Assembly (NCBI RefSeq): GCF_000828655.1
Contig: NZ_AP014509.1
Span: 434,001-498,000, forward strand
DNA from: Thermotoga caldifontis AZM44c09
GTDB lineage: Bacteria; Thermotogota; Thermotogae; Thermotogales; DSM-5069
Direction of reading: 5' to 3'
DNA: 64,000 nt
In this document: piece after piece, positions 15,354 to 23,961 of the stretch
Layout of the letters: each line of letters opens with the position of its first letter
How positions within the stretch are numbered: the first letter of the stretch is position 1
Notes under the pieces: model-generated
What the model saw: the letters and a program-made list of their open reading frames with translations, nothing else
Database searches by the model: none
What the model was told of the DNA's origin: nothing
Made by a program: the position numbers and the translations under genes

Positions 15354-16645
15354 AGAGGTTTCTGGTGGCACTGGCATTGTTCTCAGCGCTCTTAGTTTTC
15401 GCAGCTACGAAAGTTTCCATGGTTTACTGGCCTGGTCCTGAAAGCGAAGCGATGCAGAAGGTTGTAGATTACTGGAACTCAACCACTGGAAAAAAACTAG
15501 GGATCGAGGTTGAGATTATCAATTTCAGTAGGGAGGGTTTCTGGGAGAAACAAGAAACCCTTCTGAATGCCCGATCATCTGCTGTAGACATCGTTTTCGT
15601 GGCGACCTACATAATCGGAAGACTCGCGCCCCATCTGGTCCCATTGGAAGGATTCAGCTTGGACCCGCAAGTTTTCATAGCTTCAGCCCTTGAAAGTATG
15701 TCTTTCGAAGGATTTCTGTACGGTCTACCTTTGGATGTCAGTAATCATTTCCTGTACTATCGAAAAGATCTTCTCGACAAACTCCTGACGGATACCTCCT
15801 GGAAGGCGAAGTACGAAGAGCTGAGTGAAAAATATCTTGGTGTAAGAATGTCGCCGAAGAAACCGGAAGAATGGAATTGGGATGATTACAAAGCAATGGC
15901 AATATTCTTCACAAAGAAATACAACCCGGAGTCACCTACAGAGTACGGGAATGTATTGCAGATGAAGAATCTCGTCTACAACATAATGATCTGGAACGAT
16001 ACGCTTTGGTCTATGGGTGGAACATGGTTCGATGAAAATGGAAACTTCAAAATCAACACTGAGCCGGCTAAGAAAGCGGCGGCACTTTACAAGGAATTGT
16101 TAGATCTTGGTACAGTTCCTCCAGGCGTCATGACATATGAATTTGGAGAAGCCAACGAAGCTTTTAAAACGGGGAAGGCTTTCATGATGATCCAATGGTC
16201 GGCGGCATACCATATCCTCACAGATAAGAAGGAATCACCTCTGGTGTTCGACAAAGTTGCGATTGGACCTATACCGGGCCCAAAACCTTCAACACATGTG
16301 CATTGCCTCGGTGTTGCACTCAGCAAATACAGTAAGAAAAAGGACGCAGCCTTAAAATTCCTATCGTTCTTGGCAAGTGAGGAAGCAATGAAGATGTACG
16401 CTGAGAATGGTGGAATACCTCCTGTTGAGCCTGTGCTACGGTCCCTCGGTGACAAGAGACCTGAATTTCCAGCAATCGCTGAGCACGTGAAAAAATACGG
16501 GTATGTGGAGAGTACTTCTGGTGAAACCATGGCGATTCTCGAAATCTTGTCCAACAAGTTAACTGCTTATTGGGCTGGACAACTCGAGCTTGAAAAGGCT
16601 CTTGAGGAGGCACAACGTGAGTGTGAAACTCTTTTGAGGAAGTGA
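15350..16645 (+). CDS. Solute-binding protein, family 1, of the ManNAc-type transporter
   Basis: The 431-residue protein has a signal peptide (MKRFLVALALFSALLVFA) and a mature start TKVSMVYWPGPESEAMQKVV typical of family 1 binding proteins. GLPLDVSNHFLYYRKDLL marks the hinge region and FKTGKAFMMIQWSAAY the C-lobe. Its ATG overlaps the nanE stop (ATGA). Family 1 ABC systems are one of the known routes for sialic acid or ManNAc uptake (SatABC-like), so such a ligand is plausible but inferred from context only. A strong hairpin after the gene probably raises its expression relative to the permeases. Confidence 0.9.
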   Translation: MKRFLVALALFSALLVFAATKVSMVYWPGPESEAMQKVVDYWNSTTGKKLGIEVEIINFSREGFWEKQETLLNARSSAVDIVFVATYIIGRLAPHLVPLEGFSLDPQVFIASALESMSFEGFLYGLPLDVSNHFLYYRKDLLDKLLTDTSWKAKYEELSEKYLGVRMSPKKPEEWNWDDYKAMAIFFTKKYNPESPTEYGNVLQMKNLVYNIMIWNDTLWSMGGTWFDENGNFKINTEPAKKAAALYKELLDLGTVPPGVMTYEFGEANEAFKTGKAFMMIQWSAAYHILTDKKESPLVFDKVAIGPIPGPKPSTHVHCLGVALSKYSKKKDAALKFLSFLASEEAMKMYAENGGIPPVEPVLRSLGDKRPEFPAIAEHVKKYGYVESTSGETMAILEILSNKLTAYWAGQLELEKALEEAQRECETLLRK

Positions 16646-16661
16646 CGCCAGCTTTTCGGGC

Positions 16662-16691
16662 GAAACCCCGCGTGCGCCGCGGGGTTTCTTT
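16662..16691 (+). terminator. GC-rich hairpin after the binding-protein gene
   Basis: GAAACCCCGCG pairs perfectly over 11 bp with CGCGGGGTTTC around the loop TGCGC, followed by a short TTTGT. It is a partial terminator or mRNA-stabilising stem between the binding protein and the permeases. Confidence 0.75.
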
Positions 16692-16727
16692 GTATAAAAC
16701 CGGGTGAGGTGGTGACGTATAGTTACG

Positions 16728-17585
16728 ATGACTCGAAGGTTAGTGGGCTATTTATTCTTGCTCCCCCTCCTGGTGAGTGTCGTTGGCTTGACAGTTTATC
16801 TGGTTGTCTCCGCGATAAACATAAGTTTGAAGGAGGTCTACTTCGGTTTTTTAGAGAGCTCACCTTTCGTGGGATTCAAAAACTATGTTCAGGTGTTTCG
16901 ATCTCCAGCTTTCTGGAATGCAATGCGATTCAGCTTGTTTTTTGGTTCGATCACAACTGTTCTTGAGCTATTTTTAGGCTTTTTGCTAGCCTATTTCTAT
17001 TACAGCAAATTTCGTGGACTAAGATTGCCATTCACTCTCTTAATAACACCGATCCTTATGGCGCCTTCACTATTTGGTTTGATGAACAGGATACTATTGA
17101 ACAATTTCATAGGGCTTATTCCTGGCTATATAAAGTTTTTCTTTGGTTTAGACCTAGACTTATTCGCTCCCAAGAATGTGTTCTGGACTCTTGTATTCGT
17201 TGATGCCCTTCAGTGGACTCCTTTCACTTTTCTCGTCATATACGCAGCCCTGATATCAATACCACCTCAATTAATCGAAGCAGCTAATATAGATGGTGCG
17301 AAACGTTTACACATAATCAACTACATTGTTATTCCATACGTAACTCCCGCACTCATTGTAAGTGGATTTCTGAGGTTCCTTGAGTCTTTCAGAGTATTCG
17401 ACACAGTTTATGTTCTAACTGGCGGTGGTCCAGGTTCCTTGACAACCAGCATAAGTATCTACATCTACAGAGTTGGTTTCACGATGGGAAATCAGGGTCT
17501 TGCTAGCGCCGTTGGAATGACTTTGTTCGCATTCATGATGATACCAGCTTTCATTTTCAGCAAGCTAATGAAAAGAAGGTGGTAA
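16728..17585 (+). CDS. Sugar ABC transporter permease, MalF family
   Basis: This 285-residue permease has six membrane segments. The coupling loop reads LIEAANIDGAKRLHIINYI with IP following, near residues 182-204, and TGGGPGSLT is the MalF-type motif near 230. The ATG at 16728 is about 15 bases from GGTGAGGTGG; no better in-frame start exists because a TGA lies at 16713-16715. It pairs with the MalG-type protein whose gene overlaps its 3' end. As in the first sugar operon of the window, the cassette has no ATPase gene. Confidence 0.9.
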   Translation: MTRRLVGYLFLLPLLVSVVGLTVYLVVSAINISLKEVYFGFLESSPFVGFKNYVQVFRSPAFWNAMRFSLFFGSITTVLELFLGFLLAYFYYSKFRGLRLPFTLLITPILMAPSLFGLMNRILLNNFIGLIPGYIKFFFGLDLDLFAPKNVFWTLVFVDALQWTPFTFLVIYAALISIPPQLIEAANIDGAKRLHIINYIVIPYVTPALIVSGFLRFLESFRVFDTVYVLTGGGPGSLTTSISIYIYRVGFTMGNQGLASAVGMTLFAFMMIPAFIFSKLMKRRW

Positions 17586-17587
17586 AA

Positions 17588-18403
17588 ATGACACACAGAA
17601 GAGTCGTGGACTGGGTAATTCTGATTATCATCCTGCTAATCTTCAATCTTCCTTTTGTAAATGTCGTTATGACATCACTCAAATCTAACGCGGTGATTTC
17701 TAAATCGCCACCTCCTATCCTTTTTAAGCCCACTATCGTTCATTACCGAGACATATTCACGAGTCCGACATTCTTGTTCTCAAAGTTCCTACTGAACAGT
17801 TTGATCATTGCTTTAGTTTCTGCAACATTAACAATCCTCATATGTCTGCCAGCAGCGTACTCGATCGTAAAAATCGGCATAGGTTCGAAAGTTCTGTTTT
17901 CATTCGTGACCAACCTTCGAGCCATCCCCTTGATAGTATTCGCATCCTCTGTCTACGTTCTTTTTAAACGGTTGAACCTTGTAGACACTAGAACGGGGAT
18001 CATTATAATCCACATGCTGGTCAACGTTCCAATAGCACTAAGCCTTCTCAGCAGTTTCATGCAGGATGTACCAAAGGAAATAGAGGAATCAGCACGCTTA
18101 GATGGGGCGAGTGAACTACAGGTATTGTTTAGAATAGTCACACCTATGATATCTTCATCTGTTGCGGCCGTTTTTATACTGAGCTTCATATATTCTTGGA
18201 ACGAATTTCTCTTCGCGTTGATCCTGAGTATAAAGAAGGCTACTACCCTCACCGTGGGAGCGAGTTTGTTCGTAACAGCTTGGGGTGTGCAGTGGGGAAG
18301 GATAGCTGCAGCAACAACATTGGCAGTAATACCACCCTTCGTTTTTGCTTTTTATGTCCAAAAATACTTGGTGGAAGCGTTCAGTGGGGGTCTGAAAGAA
18401 TGA
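17588..18403 (+). CDS. Sugar ABC transporter permease, MalG family
   Basis: This is an inner-membrane permease of about 271 residues. The coupling loop is KEIEESARLDGASELQVLFR with TP following, near residues 160-182, and SFIYSWNEFLFALILS is the usual MalG motif after it. The ATG at 17588 follows AGAAGGTGG by 6 bases; an in-frame GTG at 17579 would overlap the malF end and is less likely. The 3' end overlaps the ROK kinase start by 4 bases (ATGA). It works with the preceding permease and binding protein to import an amino sugar. Confidence 0.9.
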   Translation: MTHRRVVDWVILIIILLIFNLPFVNVVMTSLKSNAVISKSPPPILFKPTIVHYRDIFTSPTFLFSKFLLNSLIIALVSATLTILICLPAAYSIVKIGIGSKVLFSFVTNLRAIPLIVFASSVYVLFKRLNLVDTRTGIIIIHMLVNVPIALSLLSSFMQDVPKEIEESARLDGASELQVLFRIVTPMISSSVAAVFILSFIYSWNEFLFALILSIKKATTLTVGASLFVTAWGVQWGRIAAATTLAVIPPFVFAFYVQKYLVEAFSGGLKE

Positions 18404-19296
18404 TCATTGCGGCTGTGGATATGGGTGGGACATCAATCAAGGGTGCTCTGATTCGGGATGATAGAATGGGCGAAATGATCGTTAAACTAGTCTGCAGAAA
18501 AAATCCTTTAAAGTCCCTGATCGAATTCATCGATGAGTTAGTTTTTCAGGTCCATGATAATAGTTGTATTATTGACGCTATAGCTATAGCCAGCGCAGGA
18601 AGGATAGATTCAGAACGTGGAGTTGTACTGTACGCTTCGCCAAACATTCCAAACTGGACAGGCACTCCCTTAGCTAAGATTTTATCGGAGCGCTACAAGA
18701 CGCCATGTTTTGTGCTCAACGACGCGAGAGCAGCTGCGCTCGGTGAGGCCAGGATCCGGAACGTCGACAACTTAGTGATGCTGACCATTGGTACAGGGTT
18801 AGGTGGAGGGATTATAGTAAACGGGAAATTGATTCATGGCGTGCACTATGAGGCTGGTGAAATAGGACACACGATTCTTAAACCGAACGGCAGAAGCTGT
18901 AACTGTGGCAAGAGAGGTTGTGCGGAACAGTATATATCCATGAGAGTACTACACAGGTACAGTGGTATAAAGGATAGAAGGCAGCTGCTGGAGATGTTCC
19001 AGAAGCAGGAAGAGAGAGTCATCAGGGCCGTCGAACGTATGTGTGAAGATCTGGCTGTGCTGGTTGATAAGCTCTTCTTGACGCTTGATCCAAGCCTCGT
19101 AGTCATTGGAGGGGGATTCTCTGAGCTTGGGCCGTATGCACTTGAGATACTCAGAAAAAAGGCGGAACCGTACGCGAGTAGATCCCTGTACAACACGTCA
19201 CAAATAGAACTTTCAATGCTCAAGAACGAAGCGGGTATGATCGGTGCGGCAATTTATGCACAGGAGAAACTCTCCGGGGTGGTGAATTGTGATTGA
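18400..19296 (+). CDS. nanK: ROK-family sugar kinase (probable N-acetylmannosamine kinase)
   Basis: The 298-residue protein starts AVDMGGTSIKGALI, the ROK phosphate-binding loop. It continues with VLNDARAAALGEAR, containing the catalytic Asp in ND, then LTIGTGLGGGIIVNGKL and HYEAGEIGHTIL, where the ExGH motif is intact. The zinc-binding motif CNCGKRGCAEQYIS follows. ROK kinases phosphorylate glucose, ManNAc, GlcNAc or fructose. Adjacent nanE implies ManNAc to ManNAc-6-P. The true start is the ATG at 18400, overlapping the permease stop; sequence before it in the same frame is antisense-like read-through of the permease gene. Confidence 0.88.
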   Translation: MIIAAVDMGGTSIKGALIRDDRMGEMIVKLVCRKNPLKSLIEFIDELVFQVHDNSCIIDAIAIASAGRIDSERGVVLYASPNIPNWTGTPLAKILSERYKTPCFVLNDARAAALGEARIRNVDNLVMLTIGTGLGGGIIVNGKLIHGVHYEAGEIGHTILKPNGRSCNCGKRGCAEQYISMRVLHRYSGIKDRRQLLEMFQKQEERVIRAVERMCEDLAVLVDKLFLTLDPSLVVIGGGFSELGPYALEILRKKAEPYASRSLYNTSQIELSMLKNEAGMIGAAIYAQEKLSGVVNCD

Positions 19297-20119
19297 AAAT
19301 GTTGAAGCGCTCATAAGAGCCAATCATCACCGCTTCACCAAGAAAGAAACGGCACTTGCCAGGTACATTTTAGAGAACCCCGAAAAGGTTGTCTACATGA
19401 CGATCACCGAGCTGACAGATGAGTTGAAATTGGGTCAGGGTACAATCATTAGGTTCTGCCAGAAGATAGGTTTTCCCGGTTTTCATGCGTTCAAGATTGC
19501 TTTGGCCAAGACCTTGGGCCAACAGGCTCATGAAGAAGTGAAGATGGAGAGCCTGATTCTCGAAGTAAAGCAGAGTCACATTCAAGCGATAGAGGAAACC
19601 TCGAAGCTCTTGGCTGCGAATGAAAACGTCGTGCGTTCCTGCGCGGAGAAAATAGCCACGTGCAGGAGATTGTATCTGCTCGGTGTTGGAGCATCGGGTG
19701 TGACGGCTCTGGACGCACTCTACAAGTTCATGCGAATTGGTGTTGATGTGAGATATACAAACGATCCTCACATGCTGGCAATGCTCTTGGCTGATTGCAA
19801 CGAAAAAGACTGTGTACTCGCTTTCTCTCAAAGTGGTTCAACTGCCCTGGTTGTGGACCTGGCGGCTCTGGCGAAAAAAAACGGCGCCTGCGTTGTAGCG
19901 GTGACTGGTTACAGTAAGTCACCCTTGACGAAGTTTTCTGATTTCGTTTTACTGACCTCCATAAGAGAAAGTCCCTTCCAGAGTGGAGCGATACGGTCCA
20001 AAATAGCTCAGCTACACGTGCTTGAGGTGCTCTTTGAATACACGAAATCACTGCTCGGTTTAAAGGCGAACGAGGCAATAAAGAAAACCGCAAGCGCGGT
20101 GGAGAAATGGATATATTGA
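19289..20119 (+). CDS. RpiR-family transcriptional regulator
   Basis: The 276-residue protein has an N-terminal helix-turn-helix domain (FTKKETALARYILENPEKV, then GQGTIIRFCQKIGFPGFHAF) and a C-terminal SIS sugar-phosphate-binding domain at about 110-250, with LYLLGVGASGVTALDALYKF and DCVLAFSQSGSTALVVDLA. RpiR regulators often sense a phosphosugar of the pathway they control, here probably ManNAc-6-P or GlcNAc-6-P. It starts with GTG at 19289, overlapping the kinase stop, and is the last gene of the operon. The paired repeats at 14613-14656 are its likely target, giving feedback on the whole operon. Confidence 0.88.
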   Translation: MIENVEALIRANHHRFTKKETALARYILENPEKVVYMTITELTDELKLGQGTIIRFCQKIGFPGFHAFKIALAKTLGQQAHEEVKMESLILEVKQSHIQAIEETSKLLAANENVVRSCAEKIATCRRLYLLGVGASGVTALDALYKFMRIGVDVRYTNDPHMLAMLLADCNEKDCVLAFSQSGSTALVVDLAALAKKNGACVVAVTGYSKSPLTKFSDFVLLTSIRESPFQSGAIRSKIAQLHVLEVLFEYTKSLLGLKANEAIKKTASAVEKWIY

Positions 20120-20171
20120 TCCCCATTCATCAACAAGTTGGAACGTGAGAACCTAAAAACATCGAGTCCAC

Positions 20172-20834
20172 TCAGATCAATCCTTCCTGCGCCCTCTTTA
20201 GAAGTACAGTCATGACATTCTTGATGTGTTCTTCCACGGCTTTTTCCGCCTTGGGGATGTCTCTCGCCTTTATGGCTTCGAAGATGGTTCTGTGTTCGGT
20301 ACGTGACTGCCCCATCCTGCCCGGGTACGAAAGCGAAAGAATTCTCACTCTGTGAAGCTTCGCACTCAAAGATTCCATGATCTTGAGGAGTTCCTGGTTC
20401 CCTGAACCCTGCAGGATTTTTCTGTGAAACTGCGAATTGAGCGCTGTCAAACTTTCCAGATCGGAAGCTTCCACGGATCTGTCCATCCGCTCGATGATCG
20501 CTGCAAGATCGTTTATATCCCGCTCTGAGGCCTTTTCGATGAACAGCTTCACGGCCAGTTTTTCAAGGTACATCCTCAGATACAGTAGATCTTCTATTTC
20601 CTTAGCTTCCCATTTCTTCACCGTGAACCCTTTCCTCGGCTCGATTGAGACCAATCCTTCGGCTGCGAGGTGGTGCAGTGCTTCCCTGACTGGTGTGACA
20701 CTGACACCGAGTTCTTTCGCCAGTGCATCGATCACGATCCTTTGACCGGGTGCGAATCGTCCCTTCATTATGAATTCTTTGATTTTACTGAGAACTTCTT
20801 CCTTCAAAGAAGCACGTTTTATGGCTTCCACCAA
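20172..20834 (-). CDS. GntR-family (FadR/FCD) transcriptional regulator
   Basis: This 220-residue regulator has an N-terminal winged helix (LKEEVLSKIKEFIMKG, then ELGVSVTPVREALHHLAAEG) and a C-terminal all-helical FCD domain. Conserved metal/ligand residues are seen in SQFHRKILQ, EHRTIFEAI and EEHIKNV. FCD regulators usually sense small organic acids. It is the last gene of the minus-strand tctC-tctB-tctA operon, 22 bases after tctA, so it probably responds to the imported carboxylate and controls the divergent promoters at 23826-23961. Length is usual for the family. Confidence 0.9.
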   Translation of the reverse strand: MVEAIKRASLKEEVLSKIKEFIMKGRFAPGQRIVIDALAKELGVSVTPVREALHHLAAEGLVSIEPRKGFTVKKWEAKEIEDLLYLRMYLEKLAVKLFIEKASERDINDLAAIIERMDRSVEASDLESLTALNSQFHRKILQGSGNQELLKIMESLSAKLHRVRILSLSYPGRMGQSRTEHRTIFEAIKARDIPKAEKAVEEHIKNVMTVLLKRAQEGLI

Positions 20835-20856
20835 GAATCCCCCGCTCTGTCGTCAA

Positions 20857-22359
20857 TTATATCGCGTGGCGTTTCTTCCTCATCGCTGCCGAGATGACAG
20901 GATAAACGAGCGACAAAACTGCCAGAATCAGCAGAGTCACCGATATGCCGGATTTGAAGAAGATGGAAAAATCTCCTCCAGAGATCATCAAAGATTGTCT
21001 GAAGGATTGCTCAAACTTTCTGCCCACGACACTGGCGAGTATCATGGGAGCAGTTGGAATTTCAAGCTTTCTCATTGCATAACCGAGAACACCGAACAGA
21101 ATCAGCAGATAGAAATCCACGACGCTCAGGTTGATGGCGTAAACTCCTATGAAACACAGAGCCGTTATCAGAGGATAGAGTATCTTCGGCGGAACTGCCA
21201 GGATTCTCACAAGCAAACCAGCGAGTGGAAGGTTCATAATGGCGGCCACGAAGTTACCAACGAACAAACTCGCGACCACACCCCAACCGATCTCTGGATG
21301 GAACTCGAACAGGAGCGGCCCAGGTTGAAGACCGTAGATCATCAAAGCTCCAAGCATGATCGCAGCGGTTCCAGAACCTGGAATACCCAGCGTGAGTGTG
21401 GGAAGTATCGCACCGATGGAACAAGCGTTGTTCGCTGCTTCCGGTGCGGCCAGACCTTCTATTGCTCCTTTACCGAACCTTTCAGGTTCTTTCGAAAGCC
21501 TTTTTTCAACGTTGTACGACATGAGGGCCGCTATGGTACCACCAGCACCTGGCAGGATACCTATCAAGAAACCTATGGGTGTTGCCCTGAGCATCGGTAC
21601 CAAGCTGCGTTTCCACTGCTCTTTGGTGATCCAGATTTTGCCGAACTTTTTCTTTATCGGCTGCAACATCTCTCCGCGGCCAATTTTTTCCAGATTTTTG
21701 AAAACTTCACCCAGACCGTAGATACCTATGATCACCACGACAAAATCTATCCCACCCTGCAGTTCAAGGTTGCCAAAGGTGAACCTGGAAACCCCAGATT
21801 GGGGGTCGAGTCCAACCATCGAGATCATCAAGCCGAGGGCCATGGAAAGAAGGCCTTTCAGAACCTTTCCTTCGGACATGGAAGCCGTTGCCGTGAGAGC
21901 GAGGACCATCAAGGCGAAGTACTCCGGTGGTCCGAACATGAGTGCGATCTTTGCGAGTGGCAGAGCCAATAAGACGAAAGCGATTGAAGATATCAAACCG
22001 CCTATGAAAGACGCTATCGCTGATATCGCCAGTGCTGCTTCTGCCTCTCCCTTCAGAGTCATCGGGTAACCATCGAAGCACGACGCCACAGCCGAACCAT
22101 CACCTGGGATGTTCAGCAAAATCGAACTCCTTGAGCCCCCGAACATCGCACCATAGAAGATCGCACACATTGTTATCAAAGCAGTCTCTGGTTTCATGAC
22201 GAATGTTAACGGCAAAAGTAAGGCTATGCCCGTGGCCGGTCCGAGACCCGGGAGCATACCGATGATGGTGCCCAAGAAGCATCCAAGTGTCAGCCAGAAA
22301 AAGTTGGATGGCAGGAAAACAACTTTGAATCCGTACATCAAATACTCCAACGTAGCCAT
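20857..22359 (-). CDS. tctA: Tripartite tricarboxylate transporter large permease, TctA family
   Basis: This membrane protein of about 500 residues has some twelve hydrophobic segments. The N-terminal TctA signature is [20 protein letters not shown], then [19 protein letters not shown] and the second-half repeat [20 protein letters not shown], followed by [19 protein letters not shown]. TctA forms the channel for secondary transport driven by an ion gradient. The start is taken as the ATG at 22359, 8 bases after AGGGG; a TTG two codons earlier is possible. It lies between tctB and the GntR regulator. The substrate is a di- or tricarboxylate to be matched to the divergent lyase. Confidence 0.93.
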   Translation of the reverse strand: MATLEYLMYGFKVVFLPSNFFWLTLGCFLGTIIGMLPGLGPATGIALLLPLTFVMKPETALITMCAIFYGAMFGGSRSSILLNIPGDGSAVASCFDGYPMTLKGEAEAALAISAIASFIGGLISSIAFVLLALPLAKIALMFGPPEYFALMVLALTATASMSEGKVLKGLLSMALGLMISMVGLDPQSGVSRFTFGNLELQGGIDFVVVIIGIYGLGEVFKNLEKIGRGEMLQPIKKKFGKIWITKEQWKRSLVPMLRATPIGFLIGILPGAGGTIAALMSYNVEKRLSKEPERFGKGAIEGLAAPEAANNACSIGAILPTLTLGIPGSGTAAIMLGALMIYGLQPGPLLFEFHPEIGWGVVASLFVGNFVAAIMNLPLAGLLVRILAVPPKILYPLITALCFIGVYAINLSVVDFYLLILFGVLGYAMRKLEIPTAPMILASVVGRKFEQSFRQSLMISGGDFSIFFKSGISVTLLILAVLSLVYPVISAAMRKKRHAI

Positions 22360-22371
22360 GTGCAATCACCC

Positions 22372-22806
22372 CTACGGGAGGTTTATCAGGAAGACTTTCT
22401 CGAACAGATACCAGACCCCAACGGTGTAGATTATGGAAATGCTAAGGCTCATCAACCATTTTCTGGGTCCGTTCAGTAGAATCAAAAGGGCACTCAAGAA
22501 AATAAAAGAGGAAAGTAAAAATCCAAGCCTGTTGAACATCAACGCATAGGCCACACAAAGCGCGAGGGTCGCTAAAATTTGGTATGCACTTTTTCCGAGT
22601 TTTAAGGGTGCGTGTTCTTCATGACGCACTTTCAGACTCTGTAAAAGCATCAAGAAACCTATTATCGTCACGAGTAATCCAAGTCCGAGTGGAAAATAAA
22701 CAGGTCCGAGAGGATTTCCAACAGGAGCTCTGGGCAAATTCCAGGCGGCGATCGTGTAAATAACTCCAAAAGCAAGCACCACGGCAGACAGGTATTTATC
22801 TTTCAT
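22372..22806 (-). CDS. tctB: Tripartite tricarboxylate transporter small permease, TctB family
   Basis: This 144-residue protein has four predicted membrane helices (about 7-22, 36-56, 73-92 and 95-140). The first loop RAPVGNPLGPVYFPLGLGLL contains the conserved GP-x-x-FP of TctB proteins. Overall identity within this family is low, so the call also rests on its place between tctC and tctA. It is the small membrane partner of TctA. Translation is probably coupled, with only 12 bases to tctA. Confidence 0.85.
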   Translation of the reverse strand: MKDKYLSAVVLAFGVIYTIAAWNLPRAPVGNPLGPVYFPLGLGLLVTIIGFLMLLQSLKVRHEEHAPLKLGKSAYQILATLALCVAYALMFNRLGFLLSSFIFLSALLILLNGPRKWLMSLSISIIYTVGVWYLFEKVFLINLP

Positions 22807-22824
22807 GGAAAATCCCTCCAGAAA

Positions 22825-22848
22825 CCCGCGGGGCAGTTACCCCGCGGG
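22825..22848 (-). terminator. GC-rich hairpin after tctC
   Basis: CCCGCGGGG and CCCCGCGGG form a perfect 9-bp stem around a 6-base loop, followed on the minus strand by TTTC. Like the other binding-protein genes here, tctC is followed by a hairpin that may limit read-through into the membrane genes. Confidence 0.7.
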
Positions 22849-22853
22849 AATAC

Positions 22854-23825
22854 TCATTCACCCTTGTACAGAGCGAGCTCTTTTAGCACCGCTTTGTATT
22901 CTTCGTTGACCTTCTCCAGATAGTTCAGGAACTCTTTGCCGGGCATGAACGCCTTGGTCCAGTTGTACTTTGCCACGTACCTTTCCCATTCCATCGTTTG
23001 TACCATCTTTGACAGTGTGTTTATCCAGTACTCCACTGCGTAGTCTGGCATCTCCGGTGGCCCGAACAAACCGCGCCAGTTCACAAATTCTGCGTCGATG
23101 CCTTCTTCCTTCAAGGTCGGTACGTTCGCGAGGATTCCAGAAACTCTTTGAGGGGCCGTGATGGCGAGAACCTTTATGGTACCCGTCTGGAATGCCGTTG
23201 TAACCTCGGCGAGACCGGTTGAAAGCACGTCGATGTGTCCTCCGAGCAGGGCGGCAAGGTGCTCACCCTCCTGGAACGACACGTAGGTTATGTCCTTGAG
23301 GTTCTGAACCCCGGCAGCCTTTGCGGCGATCAGGAACTGAATGTGATCCATAGAACCGAAGGCAGATATGCCACCCACCTTGACACTCTTTGGGTCCTTC
23401 TTCAGAGCTTCCATCACTTCGGTGATGCTGTTGAACTTGGACTTCTTCGAGACCGCGAAGGCACCGTAGTCGTGTATGAGCATCACCAGTGGAGTTAGAT
23501 CTCTGAAAGAGTACTGCGTCTGGCCGGTCAAGTTGATCAGCAACAACGGAGGCGAGAAGACAATAATTGTGTAAGGATCACCTTTCTTGGTCTGCATGTG
23601 CGCCAGGCCCACTCCTCCGCCACCACCGGGCATGTTTGTGACAACGATCGGTTGAGTGACAAGACCTGTTTCCTTCAGAACCTGTGCTACGACCCTTATC
23701 GTCGTGTCCCATCCGCCTCCAGGTCCACCGGGCGCTATGAAGTTGAGAGGTCTGTCTGGATAAGCTGCGAAGAGTGACACGGCCAGGGCAGATAGAACGA
23801 CCATCGTGAGAAGTTTCGCCTTCAT
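22854..23825 (-). CDS. tctC: Tripartite tricarboxylate transporter binding protein, TctC family
   Basis: This 323-residue periplasmic protein has a signal peptide (MKAKLLTMVVLSALAVSLFA) and mature start YPDRPLNFIAPGGPGGGWD, the TctC/Bug signature for carboxylate binding. VVTNMPGGGGGVGLAHM and KVLAITAPQR are further family motifs. It captures the carboxylate and hands it to TctA/TctB. Bug-type proteins bind varied acids (citrate, aspartate, glutamate, nicotinate and others), so the ligand cannot be read from the sequence. It is the first gene of its operon, divergent from the isocitrate-lyase-family gene. Confidence 0.92.
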   Translation of the reverse strand: MKAKLLTMVVLSALAVSLFAAYPDRPLNFIAPGGPGGGWDTTIRVVAQVLKETGLVTQPIVVTNMPGGGGGVGLAHMQTKKGDPYTIIVFSPPLLLINLTGQTQYSFRDLTPLVMLIHDYGAFAVSKKSKFNSITEVMEALKKDPKSVKVGGISAFGSMDHIQFLIAAKAAGVQNLKDITYVSFQEGEHLAALLGGHIDVLSTGLAEVTTAFQTGTIKVLAITAPQRVSGILANVPTLKEEGIDAEFVNWRGLFGPPEMPDYAVEYWINTLSKMVQTMEWERYVAKYNWTKAFMPGKEFLNYLEKVNEEYKAVLKELALYKGE

Positions 23826-23855
23826 TGGCCCACCTCCTTGAAGGTTTCTATCAGG

Positions 23856-23898
23856 TATGATATCATATAGGATGTCATATATTACATCATGTATTATA
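23856..23898. promoter_or_regulatory. Divergent control region with palindromic operator-like sites
   Basis: Between tctC and the lyase gene lies an AT-rich array. It contains the perfect 12-bp palindrome TATGATATCATA (23856-23867), an imperfect middle copy around GATGTCATAT (23871-23880), and the perfect 11-bp palindrome TACATCATGTA (23883-23893). Short symmetric AT-rich sites of this type suit GntR/FCD dimers. The array lies where both divergent promoters must be. Confidence 0.6.
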
Positions 23899-23961
23899 CA
23901 GATTAAAGAACGCGGAGGTCAAGTTACAAGATTCATCTCGATTTTAAGGAGGGGAAGTCGA

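Noticed and set aside
18196-18399. In-frame upstream extension of the ROK kinase
   Set aside because: It overlaps the 3' end of the MalG-type permease; the ATGA overlap at 18400 and the ROK N-terminal motif set the real start.
21477-21491. A 15-base palindromic string GAACCTTTCAGGTTC identical to the core of the repeat at 5340-5354
   Set aside because: This copy lies inside the tctA coding sequence (Pro-Glu-Arg-Phe codons) with no promoter; the match is probably chance, though a genome-wide count would settle it.
20770-21972. 400-codon plus-strand open frame opposite tctA
   Set aside because: It is antisense to a clear TctA protein, is rich in Gln, His, Arg and Cys, and shows no family motif.
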